A stretch of 64,000 bases of DNA from Variovorax gossypii (GTDB lineage: Bacteria; Pseudomonadota; Gammaproteobacteria; Burkholderiales; Burkholderiaceae_C). The stretch is from assembly GCF_003965815.1 (NCBI RefSeq), contig NZ_RXOE01000001.1, positions 310,001 to 374,000 on the forward strand, in the 5' to 3' direction. Below, one piece after another: positions 1 to 9,511 of this stretch; position 1 is the stretch's first letter; each line of letters starts with the position of its first letter. A program made the translations under genes and the position numbers. Under the pieces are notes generated by a model. That model had not been told where the DNA came from. It saw nothing but the letters and a program-made list of their open reading frames with translations, and ran no database searches.

Positions 1-639
1 CTCGCGCTCCATGGTCTTCAGCTCCTGGTTGACCCGCTGGCGCGAGGCACCCAGCAGCTGCGCCAGTTCTTCCTGCGCCAGTTGCAGGCCGATGCGCATC
101 TGGCTGCCGTCTTCCAGGTTCGGCACGCCGTAGCTGCGCACGAGGTGAATGAGCTGCTTGGCCAGCCGCGCTCGCAGGGGCAGGGTGTTGAGGTCTTCCA
201 CCAGCCCGAAGAGCGTGCGGATGCGCCGCGCCTGCAGCCGCATCAGCGCCTCGTACAGCTCCACGTGCGAGGCCAGGATCTTCTGGAAGTCGGCGCGCGC
301 CACGCACAGGATGGTGGTGTCGCCATGCGAGTAGGTGTCGTGCGTGCGCCGGTCCCCGTCGAACATCGCCACGTCGCCGAACCAGATGCCCGGTTCCACG
401 TAGGTCAGCGTCACCTGCTTGCCCGAGACGGCCGTCGAGCTCACGCGCACCGCGCCCTTGGCGCAGGCAATCCAGTGTTCGGGCGGATCGCCGCGGGCGG
501 CGATCAGGTCGCCGTCCTTGTAGCGTTTGACGAAGGCGCATCGGAGGATGTCGTGCCGCAGCGATGGAGAAAGGGAAGAAAACCAGCGACCACTGTTGAT
601 CGCTTCACGTTCTTCGATGGTAAGAATGGGGTCGTCCAT
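1..639 (-). CDS. CRP/Fnr-family transcriptional regulator, C-terminus cut by window edge
   Basis: Cytoplasmic one-component transcription factor. 213 codons are visible from the ATG at 639; the stop lies outside the window. Residues about 20-130 form a cyclic-nucleotide-binding (cNMP) beta-barrel with the family pattern G-D-x-I..G-x-W-F-G-D..F-D-G-D-x-R. Near the truncated end is a helix-turn-helix of the CRP type (QEELAQLLGASRQRVNQEL). The ligand cannot be told from sequence. It lies 90 bases downstream of the enoyl-CoA hydratase gene and reads the same way, so it may be a separate unit. Confidence 0.9.
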   Translation of the reverse strand, partial: MDDPILTIEEREAINSGRWFSSLSPSLRHDILRCAFVKRYKDGDLIAARGDPPEHWIACAKGAVRVSSTAVSGKQVTLTYVEPGIWFGDVAMFDGDRRTHDTYSHGDTTILCVARADFQKILASHVELYEALMRLQARRIRTLFGLVEDLNTLPLRARLAKQLIHLVRSYGVPNLEDGSQMRIGLQLAQEELAQLLGASRQRVNQELKTMERE

Positions 640-728
640 TGGTCTGTCCTCTCGGCGACTGGAAAGCTGGTGGGTGTCACGGGAGCGACGCCGTCCGGCG
701 CTACCCGCTTGCTCGGTTGCTGGGCTGT

Positions 729-1511
729 CTATTCGTACTGCGGCGGCTTCTTCTCGAGGAACGCGGCGATGCCGATGCCCGCGTTCGCGTGGTGCAGGTT
801 GCGCACGAAGTGGTCGCGCTCCTGCGAAAGCTGCGAGGCCAGCGTGGCACTTTGGGCCTCGCTCAGCAGCTCCTTGATGCTGGCCAGCGAATTCGGTGCA
901 CGCGCGTTGAGCCGGCCCGCCAGCGCCAGCGCGCCCGCGAGCGCCTGGCCGCTTTCGGTGAGCTCGTTGACCAGGCCCAGTGCGTGCAGGCGCGGCGCGG
1001 CGATGCGCTCGCCGTTCATCAGCCATTCGCTCGCGAGCTGGCGCGGCAGTTGGCGCCCCAGGTGCCAGCTCAGACCGCCGTCGGGCGACAGCGCAACGTT
1101 GCTGTACGAGGCCGCGAAGACCGCGTCGCGCGCCGACACCACGAAATCGCAGGCCAGCGCGAGCGAAAAGCCCGCGCCCGCCGCCGCGCCTTCGACGGCC
1201 GCGATGACCGGCTTGGGAAAGGTGCGGATCGAATCGATCCAGTTGTGCAGGCCCTCGATGCTCTCGGCCTGCACCGAGCGGTCGAGCTGCCGGTTGGCCA
1301 GGAGGCGCTGCAGCGAGCCGCCGGCGCAGAACCATGAGCCTTCGCCCACGATGACCACGCTGCGGATCTCCGCGCTGTTCTCGGCCTTGTTCAGCGCCTC
1401 GATGCCCGCGGCGTAGATGTCGGGGCCCAGCGCGTTGCGCTGGCTGGGGTTGGAGATCGTCAGCACCATGGTGCTGCCCTCGCTCGTACTCTTGAGTTCT
1501 GCGGTGCTCAT
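729..1511 (-). CDS. Enoyl-CoA hydratase/isomerase family protein
   Basis: 260 aa crotonase-fold enzyme. Visible family marks are the first oxyanion loop (SWFCAGGSLQRL, residues about 59-70) and the second (EGAAAGAGFSLALACDF), followed by SPDGGLSWHLGR. In the classic hydratase the first loop is AGAD/AGGD; here it is AGGSL. The gene is 30 bases downstream of a 3-hydroxyacyl-CoA dehydrogenase in the same direction, so the two probably perform consecutive hydration and oxidation steps on CoA thioesters, in fatty-acid or aromatic (phenylacetate-type) degradation. Proteins of this subgroup are sometimes named oxepin-CoA hydrolase, alternative type; substrate is not decidable from sequence. Confidence 0.88.
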   Translation of the reverse strand: MSTAELKSTSEGSTMVLTISNPSQRNALGPDIYAAGIEALNKAENSAEIRSVVIVGEGSWFCAGGSLQRLLANRQLDRSVQAESIEGLHNWIDSIRTFPKPVIAAVEGAAAGAGFSLALACDFVVSARDAVFAASYSNVALSPDGGLSWHLGRQLPRQLASEWLMNGERIAAPRLHALGLVNELTESGQALAGALALAGRLNARAPNSLASIKELLSEAQSATLASQLSQERDHFVRNLHHANAGIGIAAFLEKKPPQYE

Positions 1512-1541
1512 GGCTCGGTTCCGTGCTTTCTTACTCGGTCT

Positions 1542-3062
1542 TCATTCTTCTTCGTGCAGCAGGCTCAGGCCCAGCGCGCCGCGGCGGCGCAGCCACGGGC
1601 TCGGGCGATAGCGCGGGTCGCCGTACACCGTCTGCAGGTTGAACAGCACCTCGAGCATGTTGGTCGGTCCGTAGAGGTTGCCCATGGCGAGCGGGCCGCG
1701 CGGATAGCCCAGGCCCAACTGCACGGCGGTCTCGAGGTCGGCCGGCGTGCACACGCGCTGCTGGCACATGTCGGCGGCGATGTTGACGATGGTGCCGATC
1801 ACGCGCTGCGTGACGAAGCCGCCGCTGTCGCGGATCACGCTCACGGCCTTGCCGTCGCGCGCGAAGAGGGCGTGCGCCGCGTCGCGGATGTCGCGGCGCG
1901 TGGCCGGGTTGGTGGCGAGCACGCGGCGCTTGGTGGCGGCGTCGTCGATCATCATGTCGATGCCGACGGTGCGGGTGGCGTCCAGGCGCTCGACGGCGGC
2001 CACCGTGGTCACATCGAAGCCCAGCGGCGCGACCAGGATCAACGATTGCGGCGCGGCCGTGGCGCCGCTGTCGATCTGCGCGCCCAGCGTGTTCACGAGG
2101 CGCAGCAGCTCTGCGCGGCGCGCGGCACGCGGCGAGACCCAGACCGAGGGCGTGCCCTCGACCACCGGCGCAGGCGCCTCGGGCACCTGCTGCATCACGC
2201 CGTCGTTGTAGCGGTAGAAGCCTTCGTTGGTCTTGCGGCCCAGCGCGCCGGCGGCCAGGCGCTGCGCGGTGATCACGCTGGGGCGGAAGCGCGGCTCCTC
2301 GAAGTACTGGTGGTAGATCGACTCCATCACCGGATGCGACACGTCGAGCGCCGTCAGGTCCAGCAGCTCGAAGGGGCCGAGGCGGAAGCCGGCCTGGTCC
2401 TTGAGGATGCGGTCGACGGTCGCGAAGTCGGCAACGCCTTCGCCGACGATGCGCAGCGCCTCGGTGCCGTAGCCGCGGCCCGCGTGGTTGACGATGAAGC
2501 CGGGCGTGTCCTGCGCCTGCACGGCGCTGTGGCCCATCTGCGTGGCATAGCCTGCCAGTTGCTTGCAGACCTCGGGGGCGGTCTTGAAGCCCGCGACAAC
2601 TTCGACCACCTTCATCAGCGGCACCGGGTTGAAGAAGTGGAAGCCGGCGATGCGCCCGGGGTGCTTCAGCCCTGCGGCGATGGCCGTCACCGAGAGGGAA
2701 GAGGTGTTGGTGACCAGCGTGGCGGTCTCGGCCACCACGCCTTCGAGTTCGCGGAACAGCTTGCGCTTGACTTCGAGGTCTTCGACGATGGCTTCGACCA
2801 CCAGGTCGCAGCCGGCCAGCGCCTGAACCGAATCGACCGCCTTCACGCGGGCGATGTACGCGTCGCGCGTGGCGGCGTCGATCTTGTTCTTCTCGTGTAG
2901 CTTGTTCCATTGGGCGACGAGGGCCTCGCGGCCGCGCTCGGCGGCACCCGCGAAGCTGTCGAGCAGCAGCACTTCGCTGCCCGCCTGTGCGGCGATCTGC
3001 GCGATGCCGCGCCCCATGGCGCCGGCGCCGACGACGCCGATTCGGGAGTAGTTCACTGTCAT
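1542..3062 (-). CDS. 3-hydroxyacyl-CoA dehydrogenase (PaaH-like)
   Basis: 506 aa NAD-dependent oxidation of 3-hydroxyacyl-CoA to 3-ketoacyl-CoA. The N-terminus carries the Rossmann dinucleotide motif GAGAMGRGIAQIAAQAG (about residues 12-28), then the conserved NTSSLSVTAIA and G-F-H-F-F-N-P-V-P-L-M-K-V-V-E-V segments. Two C-terminal 3HCDH helical domains follow (about residues 190-280 and 410-490), the second after a linker. The length fits the two-C-domain PaaH/PaaC group, 3-hydroxyadipyl-CoA dehydrogenases of phenylacetate catabolism, but general beta-oxidation is also possible. The ATG at 3062 begins MTVNYSRIGVVG. The open frame continues upstream over the MFS gene but that part has no family similarity. 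Confidence 0.9.
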   Translation of the reverse strand: MTVNYSRIGVVGAGAMGRGIAQIAAQAGSEVLLLDSFAGAAERGREALVAQWNKLHEKNKIDAATRDAYIARVKAVDSVQALAGCDLVVEAIVEDLEVKRKLFRELEGVVAETATLVTNTSSLSVTAIAAGLKHPGRIAGFHFFNPVPLMKVVEVVAGFKTAPEVCKQLAGYATQMGHSAVQAQDTPGFIVNHAGRGYGTEALRIVGEGVADFATVDRILKDQAGFRLGPFELLDLTALDVSHPVMESIYHQYFEEPRFRPSVITAQRLAAGALGRKTNEGFYRYNDGVMQQVPEAPAPVVEGTPSVWVSPRAARRAELLRLVNTLGAQIDSGATAAPQSLILVAPLGFDVTTVAAVERLDATRTVGIDMMIDDAATKRRVLATNPATRRDIRDAAHALFARDGKAVSVIRDSGGFVTQRVIGTIVNIAADMCQQRVCTPADLETAVQLGLGYPRGPLAMGNLYGPTNMLEVLFNLQTVYGDPRYRPSPWLRRRGALGLSLLHEEE

Positions 3063-3211
3063 TTGCTGGAGATTTTCACTGGTTGGGTGGTATCCGGGCC
3101 TGCAGGGCAGGCGTCGACACGGGGCCGTACGCGCCGGCACCGCGGTCGAAGTCTTCGATTTTGCAGCCCCGCGCGGGCGGGGCGTGACGGGTTTTACGCG
3201 GGGGCGCGCTT

Positions 3212-4369
3212 TCAGGGCGCACGGCGGCTGCGGTCGATGGCCACGCTCAGCGAGATGGCGACCAGCACCAGGCCGAGGCCGACCCAGCTCATCCATGCAC
3301 TGGCGTCGTTGGCGAGCAGCCAGCCGCCCAGCGCCGCGCCCACGGCCTGCCCGGTGTAGATGCCGGAGCTGTTGAGCGCCACCGAGCCCGGCGCGAGCGC
3401 GGGTGCGAGGCCCACCAGCCGGGCCTGTTGCGCCGAATTCGTGGAGAAGCAGCCCAGGCCCCAGGGCACCAGCACCACTGCCAGCCAGGCGAGCGTGGAG
3501 GCCAGCGGCCACAGCAGCAGGCTGGCGGCGATCAGCACCGTCGTGATCAGCACCATGCGGCCGGCACCCACGCGGTCGATGTACCTGCTGACCACCATGT
3601 TGCCGACCAGCCCGCAAGCGCCGAAGAGTGCCCACATCACGCTCAGCGTGGTGGCGTCGGCACCGAAGCTCTGCTTGAGGATCGGGCCGAAGTAGCTGAA
3701 CAGCACGAACTGGCCGGCGCCCTGCAGCGCCGTGACCGAGACGATGCCCATCAGCACGGGGCTGCGCAGCACGCGCGACCACGCGGCGGCCGTCAGCGCG
3801 GCGGGGCGAATGCCGTTCGGCAGGGTGAGCCAGACCCATGTCGCACTCGCGACACTGAGCAGTGCGATGGCCGCGAAAGCCATGCGCCAGCCCAGATGCC
3901 CGCCGATCAGCGCACCGATGGGCAGGCCCAGCACCGAGGCCATCGACCAGCCGAGAAAGACGAAGGTGACGGCGCGCCCGCGATGCTCGGGCGGCACCAG
4001 CAGGCCGGCGCAGGCAGCAGCCTGGGGCGTGAAGATGGCTGGCGCGATCACCGTGAGCATGCGCATCGGCAGCAGTGCGCCGAAGCTCGGCATCAGTGCG
4101 CAGAGAACGTGCCCGGCGGCGTACCAGAGCAGGGAGAGGGCCAGCAGTTGTCGGCGGTCCCAGCCTGCGACCGCAGCGGCCAGCAGCGGCGCGCCGATGC
4201 ACATGACCGCGGCAGCGGCCGTGATGAGTTGCCCCGCCGTGGCGGCCGTGACCGAGAGCGAGGCGCTGATCTCGTTGAGCGTGCCGGGCACGACCATCAC
4301 GCCCGTGCCGATCACGAAGTTGCCGACGAGCAGCGCCCAGAGCGCACCCCGGGACGCCGGCTGGCTCAC
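3212..4369 (-). CDS. MFS transporter (drug/arabinose-efflux type)
   Basis: 385 aa inner-membrane protein with about 12 hydrophobic segments. Family marks are the loop 2-3 signature variant (WDRRQLLALSLLWYAAGHV) and a second-repeat basic loop (SRYIDRVGAGRMVL). The substrate is unknown; the closest general type is the AraJ-like DHA1 efflux group. The start is GTG at 4369, whose bases overlap the TGA of the upstream dehydrogenase gene (GTGA), so the two genes are translationally coupled. Confidence 0.85.
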   Translation of the reverse strand: MSQPASRGALWALLVGNFVIGTGVMVVPGTLNEISASLSVTAATAGQLITAAAAVMCIGAPLLAAAVAGWDRRQLLALSLLWYAAGHVLCALMPSFGALLPMRMLTVIAPAIFTPQAAACAGLLVPPEHRGRAVTFVFLGWSMASVLGLPIGALIGGHLGWRMAFAAIALLSVASATWVWLTLPNGIRPAALTAAAWSRVLRSPVLMGIVSVTALQGAGQFVLFSYFGPILKQSFGADATTLSVMWALFGACGLVGNMVVSRYIDRVGAGRMVLITTVLIAASLLLWPLASTLAWLAVVLVPWGLGCFSTNSAQQARLVGLAPALAPGSVALNSSGIYTGQAVGAALGGWLLANDASAWMSWVGLGLVLVAISLSVAIDRSRRAP

Positions 4370-5373
4370 CGACGGACCTGCAGCGCGCCGGGATTCACGA
4401 TGTTCGTGGGGTTGCCGTTGATGTAGCTCACGACGTTGTCGAAGGCCTGGCCGAAATAGCTCTCGTAGCTTTCCTGCTCGACGTAGCCGATGTGCGGCGT
4501 GCAGATGCAGTTTTCGAGGCGCAGCAGCGCGTGGCCTTGCAGCGGCGGTTCGCTCTCGAACACGTCGACGGCGGCGAGCCCGGGGCGGCCACGGTTGAGG
4601 GCGGCGAGCAGGGCGTCGGCTTCGACCAGCTCGGCACGCGAGGTGTTCACGAACAGGGCGGTCGGCTTCATGCGCGAGAGGTCTTCCAGCGTGATGAGGC
4701 CGTTGGTTTCCTCGTTGAGCCGCAGGTGCACCGACAGCACGTCGGCGGCGGCGAAGAACTCGTGGCGGTTCTGCGCAACCTGGAAGCCATCGGAACGCGC
4801 CTTGGCACAGCTGGCTTCACGGCCCCAGATCACGACCTGCATGCCGAAGGCCTGCCCGTAGCGCGCGACCAGTTGGCCGATGCGGCCGTAGCCCCAGATG
4901 CAAAGCGTCTTGCCCTTGAGCACGGAGCCGATGCCGAAGTTGGGCGGCATCGACGCCGACTTGAGCCCCGACTGCTGCCAGGCACCGTGCTTGAGATTGC
5001 TGATGTACTGCGGCAGCCGGCGCATGGCGGCCATGATGAGTGCCCATGTGAGCTCGGCCGGTGCCTGGGGAGAGCCGGAGCCTTCCGCCACGGCCACGCC
5101 GCGCTCGGTGCAGGCCGCCACGTCGATGTGCCCGGCAACGCGTCCGGTCTGGGAAATGAGCTTGAGCTTCGGGAGCTTTTCGATCAGCTGGCGCGAGATC
5201 TGGGTGCGCTCGCGGATCAGCACGATCACGTCGGCGTCCTTGAGGCGAACCGACAACTGCCCAATGCCTTTCACCGTGTTGGTATAGACCTTGGCCGCGT
5301 ATGCGTCCAGCTTGGAGGCACAGCGCAGCTTGCGCACGGCGTCCTGGTAATCGTCGAGGATCACAATGTTCAT
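4366..5373 (-). CDS. D-2-hydroxyacid dehydrogenase family protein
   Basis: 335 aa NAD(P)-dependent dehydrogenase of the D-2-hydroxyacid (phosphoglycerate dehydrogenase-like) family. The nucleotide-binding core has GYGRIGQLVARYGQAFG, then the segment with the catalytic Arg (NTSRAELVEADAL), and the catalytic His in CTPHIGYVEQES near the C-terminus. The ATG at 5373 (MNIVILDDYQDAV) is preferred; an upstream extension of 35 codons lacks family similarity. Overlap by 4 bases with the MFS gene suggests export or uptake of a related acid, but the substrate is not known. Confidence 0.87.
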   Translation of the reverse strand: MNIVILDDYQDAVRKLRCASKLDAYAAKVYTNTVKGIGQLSVRLKDADVIVLIRERTQISRQLIEKLPKLKLISQTGRVAGHIDVAACTERGVAVAEGSGSPQAPAELTWALIMAAMRRLPQYISNLKHGAWQQSGLKSASMPPNFGIGSVLKGKTLCIWGYGRIGQLVARYGQAFGMQVVIWGREASCAKARSDGFQVAQNRHEFFAAADVLSVHLRLNEETNGLITLEDLSRMKPTALFVNTSRAELVEADALLAALNRGRPGLAAVDVFESEPPLQGHALLRLENCICTPHIGYVEQESYESYFGQAFDNVVSYINGNPTNIVNPGALQVRR

Positions 5374-5474
5374 GGCGTGCCATTGTGCCTCGCAGCATTG
5401 GAATGTCGCGCCTGCGAACGTTTGGATACCCACCCCGAAGCCGCTCGCAGGGCGGTTCCGGACCCAATAGGCGC

Positions 5475-5852
5475 TCAATGCAGGCGTGTGGAGCGCGGGG
5501 CCGTGGCCATGGTTTCTGCGGCTTCCAGCGCGGCCAGGCGGTCGAGCTCGGCGCAGACGTCGGCCATGCGGCCGGAGATCACCACGCGGTTGGCGCTGCG
5601 CTGCTGCCCCTTGCCGTCAACGACCCGGACCACGCGCAGAGGGCGCGCCGGCGAGGCAGCCGTTTCCGGGGACGAAACACCGCCGGAGCGGGCGGTGCAG
5701 GCGGGGCGAACCGCCACGTAGCGCAATCCTGCCGTGGATTCGGTGGCGTCGAGGTGATTCCCGCGATGAGCGCGGCGTGCCGGCATCAGGCGATTGGCCA
5801 GCGATTGCAGCGGCATCCAGATATCGGCGATGGCGAGGAGGGCGATTCCCAT
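5475..5852 (-). CDS. Hypothetical protein
   Basis: 125 aa protein of unknown function. It starts MGIALLAIADIWMPL, a moderately hydrophobic N-terminus, with a central Arg/Ala-rich part and a more ordered C-terminal half (LRVVRVVDGKGQQR, then VISGRMADVCAELDRLAALEA) that looks like a short strand plus amphipathic helix. A GGAG Shine-Dalgarno lies 6-7 bases before the ATG. Third-position G/C bias agrees with coding. No domain recognised. Confidence 0.6.
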   Translation of the reverse strand: MGIALLAIADIWMPLQSLANRLMPARRAHRGNHLDATESTAGLRYVAVRPACTARSGGVSSPETAASPARPLRVVRVVDGKGQQRSANRVVISGRMADVCAELDRLAALEAAETMATAPRSTRLH

Positions 5853-5997
5853 GTGAACTCCAAGAAAGTATGAGGTTGAACACAGGCAGGATTTCTTGAA
5901 TCGGCCGCGACAGGGTGATGGCGACTCTTCGCCATACGCCCGCCACCTGTCGAGGCCGGATGGGGATGTGGTGCTGCAGAAGGCAGGCCGCCCGGGC

Positions 5998-6681
5998 CTA
6001 CATCAGCATGGTGTTCCGGATGAGGCCGACTGCGAGGCCTTCGATTTCGAACGGCTCTCCGGGCTGGACGATGATGGTCGGGTAGTCCGGGTTCTCGGCG
6101 TGCAGCTCGATGACCTGCTTGTTGCGCTTCAGGCGCTTGACGGTCACTTCGTCGCCCAGGCGTGCCACCACGATCTGGCCGTTGCGCGCCTCCTTGGTGG
6201 CCTGAACCGCGAGCAGATCGCCGTCCATGATGCCGGCGTCGCGCATCGACATGCCGCGCACCTTGAGCAGGTAGTCGGGTTGCCGCTGGAACAGCGTGTT
6301 CTCGACGTAGTAGGTCTGGTCGACGTGCTCCTGCGCCAGGATGGGCGAGCCGGCTGCGACGCGGCCGATGAGCGGCAGTGCGAGCTGGGCCATGCCGGGC
6401 AGAGAGAGCGAGAACTGGTTGCCTTCGCGATGGCGCGTCTCGTTGAGCGAGCGCAGCGCGTCGCCCTTGAGGCGGATGCCGCGCGAGGTGCCGCTGACGA
6501 GTTCGATGACGCCCTTGCGAGCCAGTGCCTGCAGATGCTCCTCTGCGGCATTGGCTGACTTGAAGCCGAGTTCGTTGGCGATCTCGGCGCGGGTGGGCGG
6601 CGCACCGGTGCGTGCGATGGCGCTCTGGATGAGATCCAGGATCTGCTGCTGGCGGGCTGTAAGCTTCACGGCGAACTGCAT
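5998..6681 (-). CDS. lexA: LexA repressor, SOS regulator
   Basis: 227 aa DNA-damage-response repressor and self-cleaving serine protease. The winged helix-turn-helix is at about residues 1-65 ([16 protein letters not shown], then [19 protein letters not shown]). The cleavage site Ala110-Gly111 sits in GRVAAGSPI; the catalytic Ser145 is in [14 protein letters not shown] and the catalytic Lys182 in EVTVKRLKR. The length is that of the Pseudomonas/Burkholderia type, somewhat longer than in E. coli. AAGGAA stands 6 bases before the ATG. Two SOS boxes lie immediately upstream, so autoregulation is expected. Confidence 0.97.
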   Translation of the reverse strand: MQFAVKLTARQQQILDLIQSAIARTGAPPTRAEIANELGFKSANAAEEHLQALARKGVIELVSGTSRGIRLKGDALRSLNETRHREGNQFSLSLPGMAQLALPLIGRVAAGSPILAQEHVDQTYYVENTLFQRQPDYLLKVRGMSMRDAGIMDGDLLAVQATKEARNGQIVVARLGDEVTVKRLKRNKQVIELHAENPDYPTIIVQPGEPFEIEGLAVGLIRNTMLM

Positions 6682-6699
6682 ATGTGGTTCCTTGCGGTA

Positions 6700-6715
6700 C
6701 TGGCTGGATATCCAG
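6700..6715. promoter_or_regulatory. SOS box 1 (LexA operator)
   Basis: CTGGCTGGATATCCAG fits CTG-N10-CAG, the gammaproteobacterial/betaproteobacterial LexA operator form. It lies 19-34 bases upstream of the lexA start codon and its centre is 19 bases from a second box. It has the central ATAT typical of the consensus. Confidence 0.85.
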
Positions 6716-6718
6716 TGG

Positions 6719-6734
6719 CTGTATTTTTAACCAG
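6719..6734. promoter_or_regulatory. SOS box 2 (LexA operator)
   Basis: CTGTATTTTTAACCAG fits CTG-N10-CAG and has the A/T-rich core of a strong LexA site. It covers the putative lexA -10 region and lies only 20 bases upstream of the asparaginase start on the other strand, so it could affect both genes. Confidence 0.85.
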
Positions 6735-6751
6735 TTTTTTTAAGTTGACAA
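6724..6751 (-). promoter_or_regulatory. Putative lexA promoter
   Basis: On the minus strand TTGTCA (6751-6746) is followed after 16 bases by TAAAAA (6729-6724), a moderate sigma-70 match. The -10 element lies inside SOS box 2, as expected for a LexA-repressed promoter. Inferred by eye. Confidence 0.5.
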
Positions 6752-6754
6752 GCC

Positions 6755-7720
6755 ATGGTTAATTCCTCTTCGCCTGAACTGCGCCGACGCGTGGTGGTTC
6801 TGGGCACCGGCGGCACCATCGCGGGGCGGGCCGCCAGCAGCGACGACAACATCGGCTACACCGCCGCGCAGGTGGGCGTGGCCGACCTGCTGGGCGGTAT
6901 CGAGGCACCCGACGGCGTGACGCTCGAAGCCGAGCAGGTGGCCCAGGTCGACAGCAAGGACATGTCCTTCGACATCTGGCAGCAACTGGCCCGACGCTGT
7001 GCTCACTGGCTGGCGCAGGCCGATGTGGCCGGCGTGGTGATCACGCACGGCACCGACACCATCGAGGAGACGGCGTTCTTCCTGCACTCGGTGCTGGCGC
7101 CATCCAAGCCCGTGGTGCTCACCTGTGCGATGCGTCCGGCCACAGCGTTGTCGCCGGACGGACCGCAGAACGTGCGGGACGCGATCGGCGTTGCAGCGAC
7201 GCAGGGGGCTCGAGGCGTGACGGTGGTGTGCGCTGGTGTCGTCCATGGAGGGGTAGACATCCAGAAGGTGCACACCTATCGGCTCGACGCCTTCGCGTCG
7301 GGCGATGCGGGGCCTGTCGGCTATGTCGAGGAGGGGGAAGTGCGCCTCGTCCGTCCCTGGCCGCAAGGACAGGCAGTGCCGGCGGCGAAGATCCTGGGGG
7401 CGGCTGCGGTGCAGTGGCCCCGGGTCGAGATCGTCATGAGCCATGCTGGTGCCAGCGGAGCGGTGATCGATGCGCTCCTGCTGCATGGCGGCGCAGAGCC
7501 CCTGCGTGGACTGGTGCTCGCCACTACGGGCAACGGCACCCTGCACCATGCGCTGGAAGCGGCTGCGCTCAAGGCGCGAGGCGCTGGCGTCTCGGTGGTC
7601 AGGGCAACGCGTTGCACCAGCGGGCGAATCCTGCCGAAGGCCGGCGATCCGCTGCGCGATGCAGGTGCGCTGACGCCGGTCAAGGCGCGCATCGCCCTGA
7701 TGCTGGAACTGCTGGGGTGA
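6755..7720 (+). CDS. L-asparaginase family amidohydrolase
   Basis: 321 aa enzyme hydrolysing L-asparagine to aspartate and ammonia. Both catalytic triad motifs are visible: TGGTIAG at residues 18-24 with nucleophile Thr21, and HGTDTIEET at 98-106. The substrate-binding Asp-Ser pair is D66-S67. The C-terminal domain has MSHAGASGA and the ATTGNGT loop. No signal peptide is seen, so it is probably cytoplasmic, although some family members are exported. The start has no clear Shine-Dalgarno. It is divergent from lexA with a 73-base intergenic region that contains both SOS boxes. Confidence 0.92.
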   Translation: MVNSSSPELRRRVVVLGTGGTIAGRAASSDDNIGYTAAQVGVADLLGGIEAPDGVTLEAEQVAQVDSKDMSFDIWQQLARRCAHWLAQADVAGVVITHGTDTIEETAFFLHSVLAPSKPVVLTCAMRPATALSPDGPQNVRDAIGVAATQGARGVTVVCAGVVHGGVDIQKVHTYRLDAFASGDAGPVGYVEEGEVRLVRPWPQGQAVPAAKILGAAAVQWPRVEIVMSHAGASGAVIDALLLHGGAEPLRGLVLATTGNGTLHHALEAAALKARGAGVSVVRATRCTSGRILPKAGDPLRDAGALTPVKARIALMLELLG

Positions 7721-7724
7721 AAAC

Positions 7725-7753
7725 GAAACCGCCCCTGTCGAAGGGGCGGTTTC
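7725..7753. terminator. Bidirectional intrinsic terminator between asparaginase gene and adk
   Basis: A perfect 12-bp stem (GAAACCGCCCCT / AGGGGCGGTTTC) closes a 5-base loop. It begins 4 bases after the asparaginase stop and lies 12 bases from the adk stop; the two genes converge, so it can serve both. Confidence 0.8.
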
Positions 7754-7765
7754 AGGGGAGCCGGG

Positions 7766-8440
<675 letters not shown>

Positions 8441-8558
8441 TTAGATTTTGTGTCGCGCCGAGCATCGGCCCCATGGCCGGGCTAGGCGGAGTTGCTTCGA
8501 GGATAGCATGCGTGCCCTTGGGGAAATCCCGCTGCCGTAGCCCTCGAGACGCCTGGAC

Positions 8559-9332
8559 TCAGGCGCCGGCGGCAGCGAAGACCGCGCGCACGCGCGCCAG
8601 GTCTTCGGGCGTGTCGATGCCGGGGCCCGGCGCGACATGGCTCACATGCACCGCGATGCGATGGCCGTGCCACAGCGCGCGCAACTGTTCGAGTGCTTCC
8701 GTCGCCTCGACGGGCGCGGGAGGCAGGGACGGAAAGCGCCGCACGAAGCCTGCGCGATAGCCATAGATCCCGATGTGGCGCAGCGGGGCAGGGGCGGCAG
8801 GCAGCACGGCAGGCGCGGCACCGTTGGCGGAGCCGTCGCGCCACCACGGGATCGGCGCGCGACTGAAGTACATCGCGTTGCCCTGCACGTCGAGCACCAC
8901 CTTCACCACGTTGGGATTCATGAAGTCGACTACCGAATCGATCTCGTGGGCGGCGGTGCTCATCGCCGCTTCGGCGTGCGTGGCCAGCGTGCTCGCCACG
9001 GCATCGATCAGCGCGGGATCGATCAGCGGCTCGTCGCCCTGAACATTGACGACGATGTCGTCGCCGTCCAGTCCCAGCTTTTCGCAGGCCTCGGCCAGCC
9101 GGTCGGTGCCGCTCGGGTGGTTCTGGCTGGTGAGGATGGCCTCGACGCCATGCACCTTGCAGGCATCGATGATGGAGGGATCGTCGCCCGCGACCACCAC
9201 GCGCGCCGCACCGGATTCGCTCGCACGTTGCGCCACGCGCACCACCATGGGCACGCCGGCGATGTCGGCGAGAGGTTTGTTGGGAAGCCGCGTCGACGCC
9301 AGCCGCGCCGGAACCAGGACAGTGAAGCTCAC
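8559..9332 (-). CDS. kdsB: 3-deoxy-manno-octulosonate cytidylyltransferase
   Basis: 257 aa cytoplasmic enzyme that activates KDO as CMP-KDO for lipopolysaccharide inner core synthesis. The N-terminal nucleotide-binding motif [15 protein letters not shown] starts at residue 5, followed by [11 protein letters not shown] and [12 protein letters not shown]. The start is taken as GTG at 9332, which overlaps the TGA of the upstream Trm112-like gene (GTGA); an upstream extension of 33 codons has no family similarity. Confidence 0.96.
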   Translation of the reverse strand: MSFTVLVPARLASTRLPNKPLADIAGVPMVVRVAQRASESGAARVVVAGDDPSIIDACKVHGVEAILTSQNHPSGTDRLAEACEKLGLDGDDIVVNVQGDEPLIDPALIDAVASTLATHAEAAMSTAAHEIDSVVDFMNPNVVKVVLDVQGNAMYFSRAPIPWWRDGSANGAAPAVLPAAPAPLRHIGIYGYRAGFVRRFPSLPPAPVEATEALEQLRALWHGHRIAVHVSHVAPGPGIDTPEDLARVRAVFAAAGA

Positions 9333-9511
9333 AGCCCGAGCTCTTCGTCGGAGAGCGTGCGTGCCTCGTTCTCGAGCAGCACCGGAATACCGTCGCGCAC
9401 CGGGTACGCCAGGCGGGCGCTGCGAGACCACAGCTCCTGCTTCTCGGGGGTCCAGGTCAGCGGCCCCTTGGTGACGGGGCAGACGAGCAGTTCAAGCAGC
9501 TTGGTATCCAT
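9329..9511 (-). CDS. Trm112 family protein (YcaR-like)
   Basis: 60 aa small protein starting [18 protein letters not shown], with the family's C-P-V-T-K-G-x-L zinc-ribbon-like start and the Y-P-V-x-D-G-I-P-V-L-L tail. The second Cys pair found in some Trm112 members is absent, as usual in this bacterial subgroup. The E. coli homologue YcaR sits next to kdsB and lpxK just as here. It overlaps lpxK by 20 bases and kdsB by 4. Confidence 0.9.
   Translation of the reverse strand: MDTKLLELLVCPVTKGPLTWTPEKQELWSRSARLAYPVRDGIPVLLENEARTLSDEELGL

Noticed and set aside
1542..4202. One long minus-strand frame spanning the dehydrogenase and part of the MFS gene
   Set aside because: Only 1542-3062 has 3-hydroxyacyl-CoA dehydrogenase sequence. 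The upstream part is an alternative frame of the MFS gene (Arg/Ala/His-rich shadow).
6745..6750. TTGACA before asparaginase as -35 box
   Set aside because: It is only 4 bases from the ATG, so a downstream -10 would lie inside the gene.
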